From SIG607 sp036307305 (GTDB lineage Bacteria; Bacillota; Clostridia; Oscillospirales; Acutalibacteraceae), in contig JAXJXV010000023.1 of NCBI GenBank assembly GCA_036307305.1, forward strand, positions 1 to 64,000: a DNA stretch of 64,000 nucleotides. The letters run 5' to 3'. Shown one piece after another: positions 49,255-57,660 of the stretch. The notes under the pieces were generated by a model. The model was not told the DNA's origin. It did no database searches and was given only the letters and a program-made list of their open reading frames with translations. Both the position numbers and the translations under genes were made by a program. Positions within the stretch are counted from its first letter, which is position 1, and each line of letters starts with the position of its first letter.

Positions 49255-49694
49255 GATTGACGGGTTGTGCGCTTTTAATTGGGGTTGGTACAGTCCTGGG
49301 TATAAAGGCGGCGCAGAAACTAAAAAAAAGAGTTAAAAAGCTTGGTGAAATCATAGTCTGCACAGACCGTATTGCACAGTACATAAGGCTTGAAAGCGGG
49401 GAAATCGGATACATATTGGATAACACCTTGCCTGAGGGTATTTCCTTTGACGGTACGGGTGTAATAGTTAAAAACGGCATTGCGCTGAGCATAGCGGACA
49501 CAGAGCTTTTAAATGAATTTTTAACGGGGCTTGGAATGGGAGATAAATTCAGCGAACAGGTAAAATGCAACGCCTATAAACATTTTTTTATAAAACAAAT
49601 GGAAGAAGCGCAAAGGGACGTGGATGAAAAATACAAACTATATAGCACAGGCGGATTTATACTGTCGGCTGTACTTTCTTTTTTGTGGTGGTAG
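49242..49694 (+). CDS. spoIIIAB: Stage III sporulation protein AB
   Basis: 150 residues from TTG 49242, with GAGGTGG at 49228-49234. An N-terminal hydrophobic segment (IIRLTGCALLIGVGTVLGI), an SpoIIIAB/GspF-like helical middle (YIRLESGEIGYILDNTL) and a C-terminal helix (FILSAVLSFLWW). It forms part of the sporulation channel base and overlaps spoIIIAA by 13 bases. Confidence 0.9.
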   Translation: MWIIRLTGCALLIGVGTVLGIKAAQKLKKRVKKLGEIIVCTDRIAQYIRLESGEIGYILDNTLPEGISFDGTGVIVKNGIALSIADTELLNEFLTGLGMGDKFSEQVKCNAYKHFFIKQMEEAQRDVDEKYKLYSTGGFILSAVLSFLWW

Positions 49695-49697
49695 CTA

Positions 49698-49892
49698 ATG
49701 GATGTTGATTTTATTTTTCGGGTAGCGGCAATAGGTATAATAGTTACGGTGCTTAATCAACTGCTTGTCCGTTCGGGCAGAGAGGAACAGGCGATGATGA
49801 CTACTCTTGCGGGACTCGTAGTGGTGATGCTTATGATAGTGGGTGTAATCGGTGAGCTTTTTGAAACCGTAAAAAGCGTTTTCGGATTATGA
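49698..49892 (+). CDS. spoIIIAC: Stage III sporulation protein AC
   Basis: 64 residues with two transmembrane helices (VAAIGIIVTVLNQLLVRSG and GLVVVMLMIVGVIGELF). Size and sequence are those of SpoIIIAC. Its stop overlaps the spoIIIAD start (ATGA). Confidence 0.93.
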   Translation: MDVDFIFRVAAIGIIVTVLNQLLVRSGREEQAMMTTLAGLVVVMLMIVGVIGELFETVKSVFGL

Positions 49893-50278
49893 TACTTGTA
49901 AAAATAATAGGAATTGCCTTTGTGACGGTCTTTCTTGTACTGACGGTAAGGCCGTACAGACCTGAATTTGCCTTTGCAATTTCGGTTGCCGCCGCCGCAA
50001 TATGCTTTTTTACGGCGGTTTCCTATTTCGGTCAGTATACCTCCTCCCTCTACGGATTTTTCGCCGATATGGGAGTATCGTCACAGTATTTCGGTGTGGC
50101 GCTAAAGGCGCTGGGACTTGGCTACGTAACGGAATTTGCCGCTGATACCGCAAGAGATGCGGGACAAAGCGCAATGGCATCGAAAATCGTGTTTGGCGGA
50201 AGGGTGTGTATATTCATACTTGCCTTTCCCCTTATCAAAAATTTACTTGAAATGGCAACAGAGCTGGTGGGAATGTGA
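49889..50278 (+). CDS. spoIIIAD: Stage III sporulation protein AD
   Basis: 129 residues, four hydrophobic helices, with LVKIIGIAFVTVFLVLTVRP at the start and EFAADTARDAGQSAMASKI, the conserved SpoIIIAD block. Membrane component of the feeding channel. Overlaps its neighbours at both ends. Confidence 0.93.
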   Translation: MILVKIIGIAFVTVFLVLTVRPYRPEFAFAISVAAAAICFFTAVSYFGQYTSSLYGFFADMGVSSQYFGVALKALGLGYVTEFAADTARDAGQSAMASKIVFGGRVCIFILAFPLIKNLLEMATELVGM

Positions 50279-51351
50279 AAAAAACGGTAGTTTTCCTTCT
50301 TTTGTTATTTGTTTTTGCCGTACCTGTCAGGGCAGAGGATATATACAGCTATTTTGAAACCGAAAAAATTGAAGAGGCTTTGCCTGAGGATGCCAAGGAA
50401 ATACTAAGTGAATACGGGATAGATAGCAAGGATATAACGGAAAAGCTTGATTCAAAAGGCTTTCTCACACTTGTGGGTGATTTTCTGAAAAACGGCTTTA
50501 ATGGAATTTTAGGCATTTCCTGTTCGGTGCTGTCGCTTGTTCTTATATCTTCTCTTATGAGCAGTTTTTCTACTGGTACAACCACCGAGGCGGTGGAAAC
50601 TGTGTGTTTGCTGTCCTGCTCCTGTGTGCTTATAACGGGGATATATTCCTGTATCAGCGCCGCCTTGCAGACAATAAAGGGAGCGTTTGCCTTTATGACG
50701 GCGGCTGTTCCCGTATATATGGGATTAATGATAACGGCGTCAAAGCCCGTTTCTGCGGCATCGGCAGGGGGAGTTCTGCTTCTTTCCTGTCAGGTAATGT
50801 CTACCGTTTTTTCCTTTGTCTTAACCCCCGTTATGAACGGATATCTCGCCGTGGGTGTATGCAGTGCCTTTTCGGGAGAAAAAGGCGTAGCGTCGCTGAT
50901 GGATACCCTTAAAAAAGCGGGAATGTGGTTTTATTCCCTTTGTACCTCGGTTTTCCTTTTCTTGTTATCGGTGAATTCGGTGGCAGGGTCGGTTAAGGAT
51001 AATCTTGTTATGAAAACGGCAAAATTTGTTTTAGGCACTGCTGTTCCTGTGGCGGGGGCGGCGCTGAGCGAATCGGCTTCTGCCGTGGCGGCAAGTGTAA
51101 ATCTGATGCGGGGAAGCGTGGGAATATACATACTTATATGTGTGGCGGTGATTGTTCTGCCTCTAGTTTGCTCTTTGATTTTCTGGAGATTTTCAATGCT
51201 CGTCATAAAAAACGTATCGGATATACTTTCCTGTTTTAAGCTGTCGGTGCTGTTTTCCGTGTGCGAAGCGGTGATTTCCTTACTGCTTGGGTTTGTGCTT
51301 TTGAGCCTTGCGCTTATTACCATTTCAATGGGGGTACTTATAAAGCTTTGA
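50275..51351 (+). CDS. spoIIIAE: Stage III sporulation protein AE
   Basis: 358 residues beginning at GTG 50275 (GTGA overlap). A signal-like N-terminus (TVVFLLLLFVFAVPVRAED), an extracytoplasmic N-domain and about six helices with AFAFMTAAVPVYMGLMITAS and AGMWFYSLCTSVFLFLLSV. It is the large polytopic subunit of the channel. Confidence 0.93.
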   Translation: MKKTVVFLLLLFVFAVPVRAEDIYSYFETEKIEEALPEDAKEILSEYGIDSKDITEKLDSKGFLTLVGDFLKNGFNGILGISCSVLSLVLISSLMSSFSTGTTTEAVETVCLLSCSCVLITGIYSCISAALQTIKGAFAFMTAAVPVYMGLMITASKPVSAASAGGVLLLSCQVMSTVFSFVLTPVMNGYLAVGVCSAFSGEKGVASLMDTLKKAGMWFYSLCTSVFLFLLSVNSVAGSVKDNLVMKTAKFVLGTAVPVAGAALSESASAVAASVNLMRGSVGIYILICVAVIVLPLVCSLIFWRFSMLVIKNVSDILSCFKLSVLFSVCEAVISLLLGFVLLSLALITISMGVLIKL

Positions 51352-51761
51352 AGAATTTTTTTACCTCTTTATGTTTTATACTGGTGGCGGTTGGAAGCGC
51401 TTCCTTTGTTAAAAATACGGGTGAGCTTAAAAAAATCACAAGCTTTGTATTTGCCGTTACCGTAATATGCTCGGTGATGTCGGTGCTTTCAAAAAGTGAA
51501 ATAAAGCAGTTTGACTTTAATACCGATTATACCGACGCGGCAGTATCTTTCAGCGCAAGTGAGGAAGCCTTTGTTCTGGCTCTTGAAAAAATGCTTGAGG
51601 ATAGGGAAATCCAATTCGATGAAATCAGGGTTAGTTCGTCTAAAAGAGAGGATATGAGCATAAACATAGAAAAGATATATGTAAAAGGAGTAAAGGACAA
51701 AGAAGCCGCCTTTGATATTATAAAGGAAAATACGGGCATTGAGGAAATAGAGGTGAGCTGA
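51348..51761 (+). CDS. spoIIIAF: Stage III sporulation protein AF
   Basis: 137 residues from TTG 51348, whose codon overlaps the spoIIIAE stop (TTGA) and which gives the expected N-terminus KNFFTSLCFILVAVGSASFV. Two transmembrane helices, then a soluble domain with EILDR-like sequence REIQFDEIRVSSSKREDMS. The frame is open farther upstream inside spoIIIAE, but that part is not SpoIIIAF-like. Confidence 0.88.
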   Translation: MKNFFTSLCFILVAVGSASFVKNTGELKKITSFVFAVTVICSVMSVLSKSEIKQFDFNTDYTDAAVSFSASEEAFVLALEKMLEDREIQFDEIRVSSSKREDMSINIEKIYVKGVKDKEAAFDIIKENTGIEEIEVS

Positions 51762-51762
51762 T

Positions 51763-52302
51763 ACGGATATAAAAAAATTAAAGGAGTTTTTTAGCCGTTT
51801 TTCAAAGGGTAAGTATCTTTTTGTCATAGGGCTTGTGGGAATTGTTCTTATAGGGATATCTTCCTTTCTTCCCTTTGGTAAGCAAAAGGAAAGAGCGCAA
51901 ACGGAAAGCTTTTCGGCAGAGCTGTACGTAAGCGATATGGAAGCAAGGCTCACGGAAATCGTAAAAGGAATAAGCGGGGACAAAAATCCAAAGGTAATGA
52001 TTACTCTGGAAACAGGGGTAAGACGGGAATATGCAGGACAGACGGAGGGAGAAAGCAAACAGAAAAACGACGGGGAGCAAAGTGAAACCAGTGACGAAAA
52101 AAAGGAAACTACGATTACTGTTAAAAAATCAGACGGCTCTGAAACGGCCATTGTGGTAACGGAGTATATGCCGCAGATACGCGGTGTGGCAGTGGTATGT
52201 AAAGGCGGAGACAGACAGGACGTAAGCTCTGCGGTTAAAAGCGCTATAGGCGCGGCTTTAAATATTACATCAAAAAGAATCAGTGTTACGGGAGGGCAAT
52301 AA
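51763..52302 (+). CDS. spoIIIAG: Stage III sporulation protein AG, non-canonical start
   Basis: The recognisable protein begins DIKKLKEFFSRFSKGKYLFV and continues through a transmembrane helix (VIGLVGIVLIGISSFL) to the ring-building motif domain at the C-terminus (VICKGGDRQDVSSAVKSAIG region). No ATG, GTG or TTG occurs in frame before GTG 51835, which is in the middle of the helix. GAGGTGAG at 51750-51757 points to ACG 51763 or ATA 51769 as start. SpoIIIAG forms the large channel ring; the true start, or a sequence error here, is unsettled. The gene lies in its normal place. Confidence 0.85.
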   Translation, partial: TDIKKLKEFFSRFSKGKYLFVIGLVGIVLIGISSFLPFGKQKERAQTESFSAELYVSDMEARLTEIVKGISGDKNPKVMITLETGVRREYAGQTEGESKQKNDGEQSETSDEKKETTITVKKSDGSETAIVVTEYMPQIRGVAVVCKGGDRQDVSSAVKSAIGAALNITSKRISVTGGQ

Positions 52303-52304
52303 TT

Positions 52305-52844
52305 TTGAAAAAAGGTAACGTTATATCAAAGGGACAGATAGGTTTGGCGGTTATGGTGCTTATACTGGCAGGTGCCGTGTGGCTTAATACAAAATATTCA
52401 AAAGAGCAAAGCAATACGAAATATATGGGAGAAACAACTCTCGTCGGTTCACAGCAGGATAGCGAGGACGCCGCCATGGTAGGCGCTCAGGCGCAACAGG
52501 AAGACTATTTTGCTAAGGCAAAGGCTGACAGGGAGGAGTCCTACCGTCAGGCAGAGGAGCTTATTACCGAAGCGCTTAACGGTACTGACGGCGAGGCTAA
52601 AAATACAGCTGCAAACAGCTCTGCCCAACTTGCAAAACGAAAAACCGATGAAACGGCTCTTGAAAATTTGCTGACTGCAAAGGGCTTTGAAAACGCTCTT
52701 GCCGTTATAGGCGAAAACTCGGTAACGGTAATTATAAAAAGCGACGGACTTGTGACCGAGCAGACGGTACAGATTCAGGATGCGGTTATGTCAATTCTTT
52801 CGGTCAGTCTTAATAATATAAAAATTGTTACAGTAAACAGTTGA
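52305..52844 (+). CDS. spoIIIAH: Stage III sporulation protein AH
   Basis: 179 residues from TTG 52305, with GGGAGG at about 52290-52295. One N-terminal transmembrane helix (IGLAVMVLILAGAVWLNTKY), a linker and a C-terminal ring-building domain (ALAVIGENSVTVIIKSDGLV). It spans the intermembrane space and docks with forespore SpoIIQ. Confidence 0.93.
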   Translation: MKKGNVISKGQIGLAVMVLILAGAVWLNTKYSKEQSNTKYMGETTLVGSQQDSEDAAMVGAQAQQEDYFAKAKADREESYRQAEELITEALNGTDGEAKNTAANSSAQLAKRKTDETALENLLTAKGFENALAVIGENSVTVIIKSDGLVTEQTVQIQDAVMSILSVSLNNIKIVTVNS

Positions 52845-52869
52845 GAATTTTAAAATTATGTGTTATACT
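52841..52869 (+). promoter_or_regulatory. Promoter of the Asp23-family gene
   Basis: TTGAGA at 52841-52846, 17-base spacer and TATACT at 52864-52869; it overlaps the spoIIIAH stop codon. Confidence 0.75.
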
Positions 52870-52901
52870 ATACTCAAAGATGTAAAAGCGGAGGAAATAA
52901 T

Positions 52902-53234
52902 ATGGAAAGAAAAAGCAATCTCACTATCAATGCCGAAGTAATTGAACAGATGGCAACCATTGCCGCTAAAGAAGTTGAAGGTGTTGCAGGTCTTGCTGAA
53001 AACGGCGTTGACCTTAAAAACGTTTTAAATCGCGGTAAAATTTTCAAGCCTGTTCACGTGACCGAGAAAAACGGCGCCGTTGCGCTTGATATACACGTTA
53101 AGATTTATGAAAGCGCAAAAGCAAAGATTGTTGCCGAGAACGTTCAGAAAAGCGTTAAGGAAAAGCTTCAGAATATGACGGGCAATGCAATCACACGTGT
53201 TGACGTTACAATCGCAGACGTAGCTCAGGATTAA
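52902..53234 (+). CDS. Asp23/Gls24 family envelope stress protein
   Basis: 110 residues from ATG 52902 (GGAGG at 52890-52894). The family block NLTINAEVIEQMATIAAKEV and EGVAGLAENG is followed by AVALDIHVKIYESAKAKIVA and VQKSVKEKLQNMTG. In other Firmicutes such proteins (for example YqhY) lie between the spoIIIA operon and nusB and connect to lipid metabolism or wall stress. It has its own promoter and terminator, so expression is not limited to sporulation. Confidence 0.9.
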   Translation: MERKSNLTINAEVIEQMATIAAKEVEGVAGLAENGVDLKNVLNRGKIFKPVHVTEKNGAVALDIHVKIYESAKAKIVAENVQKSVKEKLQNMTGNAITRVDVTIADVAQD

Positions 53235-53238
53235 ATTA

Positions 53239-53266
53239 AAACCGACTGAAATTCAGTCGGTTTTTT
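53239..53266 (+). terminator. Terminator of the Asp23-family gene
   Basis: AAACCGACTGAA pairs with TTCAGTCGGTTT, then a T run at 53261-53266. Confidence 0.88.
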
Positions 53267-53325
53267 CATATCCCGTAACTTTTTTTCATATATTATAGTA
53301 CGAAAAAAAGAAGGGTATGATAATA

Positions 53326-54243
53326 ATGAAAGAGTTTTATCCTGAAGGAACAAGAGCAAACAAAGGCGTTTATACTCAAAGCTTTCTGGAACAGGCAGTT
53401 ATCAGCGGAGAAATACTTGAGGGTATGGTTCTGATTTGCGATGAGGAGCATAACCTTACCGTAGAGCTTGGCTCGATGAAGGGCGTTATAAAACGTGAGG
53501 AAGGCGCTGTAGGTATATCTGAGGGACAGGTGAGAGATATAGCGCTTATAACCCGTGTGGGAAAAAGCGTCTGTTTTTTAGTGACAGGCTTTGAATATGA
53601 CAGTCAGGGCGTAAAATATGCCGTGCTTTCCAGAAGAAAGGCTCAGGAAAGGTACAGACAGTACATAAAAGAAAGTATGAGTGCAGGAGACGTTATCGAG
53701 GCTAAGGTGACTCATTTTGAGAGCTTCGGCGCTTTTTGCGATATAGGCTGCGGAGTGGTGGCGCTTCTTCCTATTGACTGTATTTCGGTATCAAGGATTT
53801 TTCATCCTAAGGACCGTCTGAGCATTAATCAGACCATAAAGGCGGTGGTGAAAAATATCGGAGAAGATTTGAAAATAACCCTTTCCCATAAAGAACTGCT
53901 GGGCAGTTGGGAGGAAAACGCCGCTTTGTTCAGTCCTCATCTCACGGTGTCGGGTGTGGTGCGAAGCGTAGAGGCTTACGGAATTTTTGTTGAGCTTACC
54001 CCGAATCTTGCGGGACTTGCCGAGTATTTCGAGGGTGTGCAGGTAGGAGATACGGTAAGCGTTTATATAAAAAGTATAATCCCTGAAAAAATGAAGGTCA
54101 AACTTATTATTATTGACAAATGCGAAGAGGATTATACGCCTGAAACACATTATTTTTATGAGGGAGAGCATATTGATTTATTTCGGTATTCTCCGCTTTT
54201 GTGCAGCAGAAACATATTTACGGATTTTAAAGAGGGTGATTAG
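53326..54243 (+). CDS. S1-domain RNA-binding protein
   Basis: 305 residues from ATG 53326 (GAAGGG ten bases upstream). Three OB/S1-like units: a degenerate N-terminal one (EILEGMVLICDEEHNLTVEL), a middle one (SAGDVIEAKVTHFESFGAFC) and a C-terminal one (TVSGVVRSVEAYGIFVELTP). This is the short RpsA-like protein of Clostridia, probably binding mRNA or assisting translation, not the full ribosomal S1. An imperfect AAAGAGGGTGA/TCACTCTCTTT hairpin at 54229-54255 overlaps the stop codon and may end the transcript. Confidence 0.8.
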   Translation: MKEFYPEGTRANKGVYTQSFLEQAVISGEILEGMVLICDEEHNLTVELGSMKGVIKREEGAVGISEGQVRDIALITRVGKSVCFLVTGFEYDSQGVKYAVLSRRKAQERYRQYIKESMSAGDVIEAKVTHFESFGAFCDIGCGVVALLPIDCISVSRIFHPKDRLSINQTIKAVVKNIGEDLKITLSHKELLGSWEENAALFSPHLTVSGVVRSVEAYGIFVELTPNLAGLAEYFEGVQVGDTVSVYIKSIIPEKMKVKLIIIDKCEEDYTPETHYFYEGEHIDLFRYSPLLCSRNIFTDFKEGD

Positions 54244-54326
54244 TCACTCTCTTTAATTATTTTGTTGACTAAAAAAGGAAATGATGATACAATGAATGTG
54301 AATATTTATAAAGAGAGAGTTATGAT

Positions 54327-56228
54327 ATGAGAAAAATAACTGCGCTTATACTTTGTTTAATATTGGTTTTGTCATTTACGGTGTTGCCCGTGTCTGCAGA
54401 CGGCATTGACGATTCTGTTAATGATGCAGGGGAATTTTTTGACGCCTTTGAAGTAATGCTGGGTTCTGCCGACGCTACACCGTATACTTCTGTTACTTTG
54501 CCTCTGAGTATTCTTAACAATCAGGGCTTTGCGGTAATGAAGCTTACGTTAAGCTATGATACCGAGGCTATCACTTTGACCGACGTTCAAAGCGAAATAG
54601 ACGTTCAGTTCACGCAGAATGACGGTTATGCTGTTGTTACCTTTTTCAGTCTTGGAAGTGACTATGCCGTATCAGGTAAGGTGGCAGACCTCGTTTTCTC
54701 TCTTGAAGCCTGTTCGGGAAATAACGAAATAGCCGTTACTGCAGAAGAAGGAGATATCTGTAATAACAAGGCAGAGGTTTTGCTTCCTCAGTTCACAAAC
54801 GGACATATTGTCAGCGAGTGTAATCATATCTATACATATATAGAAACAGTCTCCGCAAGCTGTTCCAGTGAGGGAAGAATAGTATACAGATGTAATATAT
54901 GTGATGATGAGCTGATTACGTATATAGATAAAACAGAGCACGTAGCAAAGGATAAATGGGAAACCGTTGTACAGTCTGACTGCGATGACGAGGGTATAAG
55001 CGGTCTGCTTTGTCAGTATTGCGGTGAAATTCTTGACAGTCGGTCTATTGCTCCTCTTGGACATAAATACGGTGAATATACGGTAACAATAGAGCCTTCC
55101 TGCGAGGAGGTAGGCGTACGTTACCGTGACTGCGCTGTTTGTAATCATAGAGAGGTAAGCGATATAGCGCCTCACGGACACGATAACGGTCATTGGCGTA
55201 CGACCATTCCCTCGGACTGCGTTAATTCGGGTGTTGCTTCCCGCCACTGCAATGAGTGTGATAAGGTACTTGAAACCATGACCACCCAGGTTGGAGAGCA
55301 TTTTATGAGCTGGGTAACTACCGTAGAGCCTACCTGTAGCAGTGAGGGTAAAGAAGAGTATCTGTGCGTTATCTGCGGAGAAGAAAAACAGCAGAGCAGA
55401 GCAATAGATAAGCTTTCCCATATTCACGGTGAGGAGGAAACGGTCAGCTATCCTACCTGTAGTCAGAAAGGACTTGCAGAAACTAAATGTGAGCTTTGCG
55501 GTGAGGTGGTTGCTTCCCGTGAGATAGATGAACTGGGACACGAAAAAGGCGCACTTGTCGTTGTAAAGGCTCCCACAAGCGAAAATGACGGCGAGGGAAC
55601 GTATGGCTGTAAGAAATGCGGCGCAGTATTGGAAAGCGTCGTTTTAGATAAGACCGATGGAAAAATTTATATGAATGATACCTCGGTTGCAGTAGGCGAA
55701 ACGGTAAAGATTCCCGTATACATAGAAAATAACAGCGGTTTCTCGGTTGGTATTATCCGTGTTGAGTACGACGTTAAAGCCCTCCTTCTGAAAAATATAA
55801 TTGCGGGTGATATAACCGACGATATTACAGTGGGTTATGTGGGCGAGGGTGAAATTAACGTTCTCCTTTCTCCAGAAAAGGAAAACTTCAGTAAAAACGG
55901 TGTTCTTTTCTATATTGAGGTTGCTCTTACCGAAAATGCCGGATACGGAAAAATCGAGCTTAGCTATGACCCGCAAAACGATTTCAGCGCTGAAAACGGC
56001 GACCGCGTATTCTTTAACCTGAGCGGCGCAAAGGTTACCGTAGAAAGCAGTGCTGTTGTTGGCGACGCAAACGGCGACGGTGTAGTTGATACCATTGACC
56101 TTGCATTAATGAAGCTGCACCTTGCAGCAGTCGATGTTGATATTACTGATGCGGCTGATATTAACGGTGACGGAAAAATCACTACCACAGACCTTGCAAT
56201 GATTAAAATTTTACTCTTAAGTAATTAA
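54327..56228 (+). CDS. Secreted cohesin-Cys repeat-cohesin-dockerin protein
   Basis: 633 residues. Signal peptide 1-24 (cut after VSA). A cohesin-like beta sandwich at about 45-160 (TSVTLPLSILNNQGFAVMKL). Seven repeats of about 40 residues at 165-450, each C...G...CxxC ending in a GH/SH pair, with the first Cys missing from the last repeat; these probably bind metal. A second cohesin-like domain at 452-575 (VGETVKIPVYIENNSGFSVG). A dockerin at 577-633 with calcium loops DANGDGVVDTID and DINGDGKITTTD. No catalytic domain. It would act as an extracellular connector. Domain assignments are by pattern. Confidence 0.82.
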   Translation: MRKITALILCLILVLSFTVLPVSADGIDDSVNDAGEFFDAFEVMLGSADATPYTSVTLPLSILNNQGFAVMKLTLSYDTEAITLTDVQSEIDVQFTQNDGYAVVTFFSLGSDYAVSGKVADLVFSLEACSGNNEIAVTAEEGDICNNKAEVLLPQFTNGHIVSECNHIYTYIETVSASCSSEGRIVYRCNICDDELITYIDKTEHVAKDKWETVVQSDCDDEGISGLLCQYCGEILDSRSIAPLGHKYGEYTVTIEPSCEEVGVRYRDCAVCNHREVSDIAPHGHDNGHWRTTIPSDCVNSGVASRHCNECDKVLETMTTQVGEHFMSWVTTVEPTCSSEGKEEYLCVICGEEKQQSRAIDKLSHIHGEEETVSYPTCSQKGLAETKCELCGEVVASREIDELGHEKGALVVVKAPTSENDGEGTYGCKKCGAVLESVVLDKTDGKIYMNDTSVAVGETVKIPVYIENNSGFSVGIIRVEYDVKALLLKNIIAGDITDDITVGYVGEGEINVLLSPEKENFSKNGVLFYIEVALTENAGYGKIELSYDPQNDFSAENGDRVFFNLSGAKVTVESSAVVGDANGDGVVDTIDLALMKLHLAAVDVDITDAADINGDGKITTTDLAMIKILLLSN

Positions 56229-56234
56229 ATTAAA

Positions 56235-56261
56235 AAAAGCGGTTGGAAACAACTGCTTTTT
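56235..56261 (+). terminator. Terminator after the cohesin-dockerin gene
   Basis: AAAAGCGGTTG pairs with CAACTGCTTTT across a GAAA loop (one G-U pair), then T. Confidence 0.75.
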
Positions 56262-56326
56262 ACTTGCATAAAGCAAATGATTGATGTAGAATACTATTGT
56301 TAAATTATTTTTTAAAGGTGATAAAA

Positions 56327-57148
56327 ATGAGTGAATGTACACACGACTGCAGTACCTGTTCTGCAAAATGCTCTGACAGAAAGCCTGACAGTCTTATTGA
56401 GCCTACTAACGAGCTTAATAATATTAAAAAGGTTATCGGTGTAGTCAGCGGTAAGGGCGGCGTTGGTAAATCAATGGTTACCTCACTTCTTGCCGTAGCT
56501 ATGAGAAAAAAGGGTAAAGAGGTTGCCGTGCTTGATGCAGATATTACGGGTCCCTCTATTCCTAAGGCTTTCGGTATAAACGAAAGGGCAGAGGGCAACG
56601 ATTTGGGTATTTTCCCTGCTGTTACCAAAAACGGCATAAAACTAATGTCTATAAATCTGCTTCTTGAGGACGCAGAGGCTCCTGTTGTATGGCGCGGCCC
56701 TGTTATTGCAGGTGCGGTAAAGCAGTTCTGGAGTGACGTTATCTGGAATGACGTTGATTATATGTTCGTTGACTGCCCTCCCGGAACGGGCGACGTTCCC
56801 CTAACCGTTTTCCAAAGCCTTCCGCTAAGCGGAATTATTATCGTAACCTCTCCTCAGGACCTTGTTTCAATGATAGTTAAAAAGGCATACAAAATGGCGG
56901 AAATGATGAACATTCCCGTTCTTGGTATTGTGGAAAATATGAGCTATATTGAGTGTCCCGACTGCAAAAAGAAAATACATCTTTTCGGAGAGGGTAAAAC
57001 CAGCAGCGTAGCAGAGGAACTTGGTGTCGAACTACTTGCCGAAATGCCTATAAACCCCGATAATGCGGTTATGGTGGATAACGGCTGTATTGAAAACGCT
57101 GACGTTTCCATTATGGATAAGGCAGTAGAAATGCTTGAAAAACTGTAA
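56327..57148 (+). CDS. Mrp/NBP35-type iron-sulfur cluster carrier ATPase
   Basis: 273 residues from ATG 56327 with AAAGGTG upstream. An N-terminal cysteine cluster (Cys4, 8, 11, 15), Walker A GKGGVGKS at 42-49, VDCPPGTGDVPLT and a CxxC (CPDCKKK) near residue 208. Carries and transfers Fe-S clusters to target proteins. The N-terminal cysteines and the CPDC pair are the NBP35-like form common in anaerobes. Confidence 0.93.
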   Translation: MSECTHDCSTCSAKCSDRKPDSLIEPTNELNNIKKVIGVVSGKGGVGKSMVTSLLAVAMRKKGKEVAVLDADITGPSIPKAFGINERAEGNDLGIFPAVTKNGIKLMSINLLLEDAEAPVVWRGPVIAGAVKQFWSDVIWNDVDYMFVDCPPGTGDVPLTVFQSLPLSGIIIVTSPQDLVSMIVKKAYKMAEMMNIPVLGIVENMSYIECPDCKKKIHLFGEGKTSSVAEELGVELLAEMPINPDNAVMVDNGCIENADVSIMDKAVEMLEKL

Positions 57149-57150
57149 AT

Positions 57151-57178
57151 AAAAAACAGCCGCGAGGCTGTTTTTTTA
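57151..57178 (+). terminator. Terminator of the Mrp gene
   Basis: AAAAAACAGCC (57151-57161) pairs with GGCTGTTTTTT (57166-57176), loop GCGA. Confidence 0.9.
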
Positions 57179-57349
57179 TTCCTTTTCCTCTAAATTATCA
57201 AGAGCGTATTTACAGCACTGAAGAACAAGAAGGATAAAGGAAATATTGTTTTTTGCTGCGAGAAGATTCAGCTTTTCAAAAAGAGGTTCTGTAAATCTGA
57301 TGGTTCTGGATATATTTGCGGATTTAAGTTCTGAATTTATTTTAAACAT
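57176..57349 (-). CDS. Small RHH-like protein
   Basis: 57 residues from ATG 57349; AAGGAG is eight bases upstream. NISRTIRFTEPLFEKLNLLA followed by a second helix (FILLVLQCCKYALDNLEE) resembles a ribbon-helix-helix dimer of the Arc/CopG type, a common antitoxin or repressor fold. There is no recognisable toxin partner; the divergent small Cys-rich gene begins about 110 bases away. Confidence 0.55.
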   Translation of the reverse strand: MFKINSELKSANISRTIRFTEPLFEKLNLLAAKNNISFILLVLQCCKYALDNLEEKE

Positions 57350-57459
57350 TATAACCACTCCTTATATCACTATTATGTTGCAAAAAACACTATATTTATG
57401 TAACCAAAAGTGGTTGCATTTATGAATTGGTTGTGCTAAAATGAATAAGGGTGATTTGA

Positions 57460-57639
57460 GTGGAATGTGAAAATATATTTTGTATTTATGAGAAAAATCA
57501 AAAATGTATTTTGGAAACAATAAGTTTGGATTTTCAAGGGTGTTGCCAATCTTGTATATATGTGGATTTAGAAGAGGATGAACTTTTGAAACTTAAAGAT
57601 AAAATGTTAAATAGTTTCAATAAGATTGATGATGACTGA
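57460..57639 (+). CDS. Small cysteine-rich protein
   Basis: 59 residues starting at GTG 57460, with AGGGTGA at 57448-57454. It reads MECENIFCIYEKNQKCILET, then a short middle with CCQSCIYV, then an acidic helix ending in a stop at 57637-57639. Six cysteines in the pattern C-x4-C-x7-C-x10-CC-x2-C indicate a small metal-binding unit. I recall such proteins as frequent uncharacterised genes in Clostridia. Coding evidence is the conserved-looking Cys spacing and ribosome binding site. Confidence 0.55.
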   Translation: MECENIFCIYEKNQKCILETISLDFQGCCQSCIYVDLEEDELLKLKDKMLNSFNKIDDD

Positions 57640-57660
57640 ACTTCATTATGGGTGATGATA

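Noticed and set aside
54672..55541. Long minus-strand open frame opposite the Cys repeats
   Set aside because: It mirrors the coding strand of the cohesin-dockerin gene and shows no recognisable domain; an antisense by-product of codon composition.
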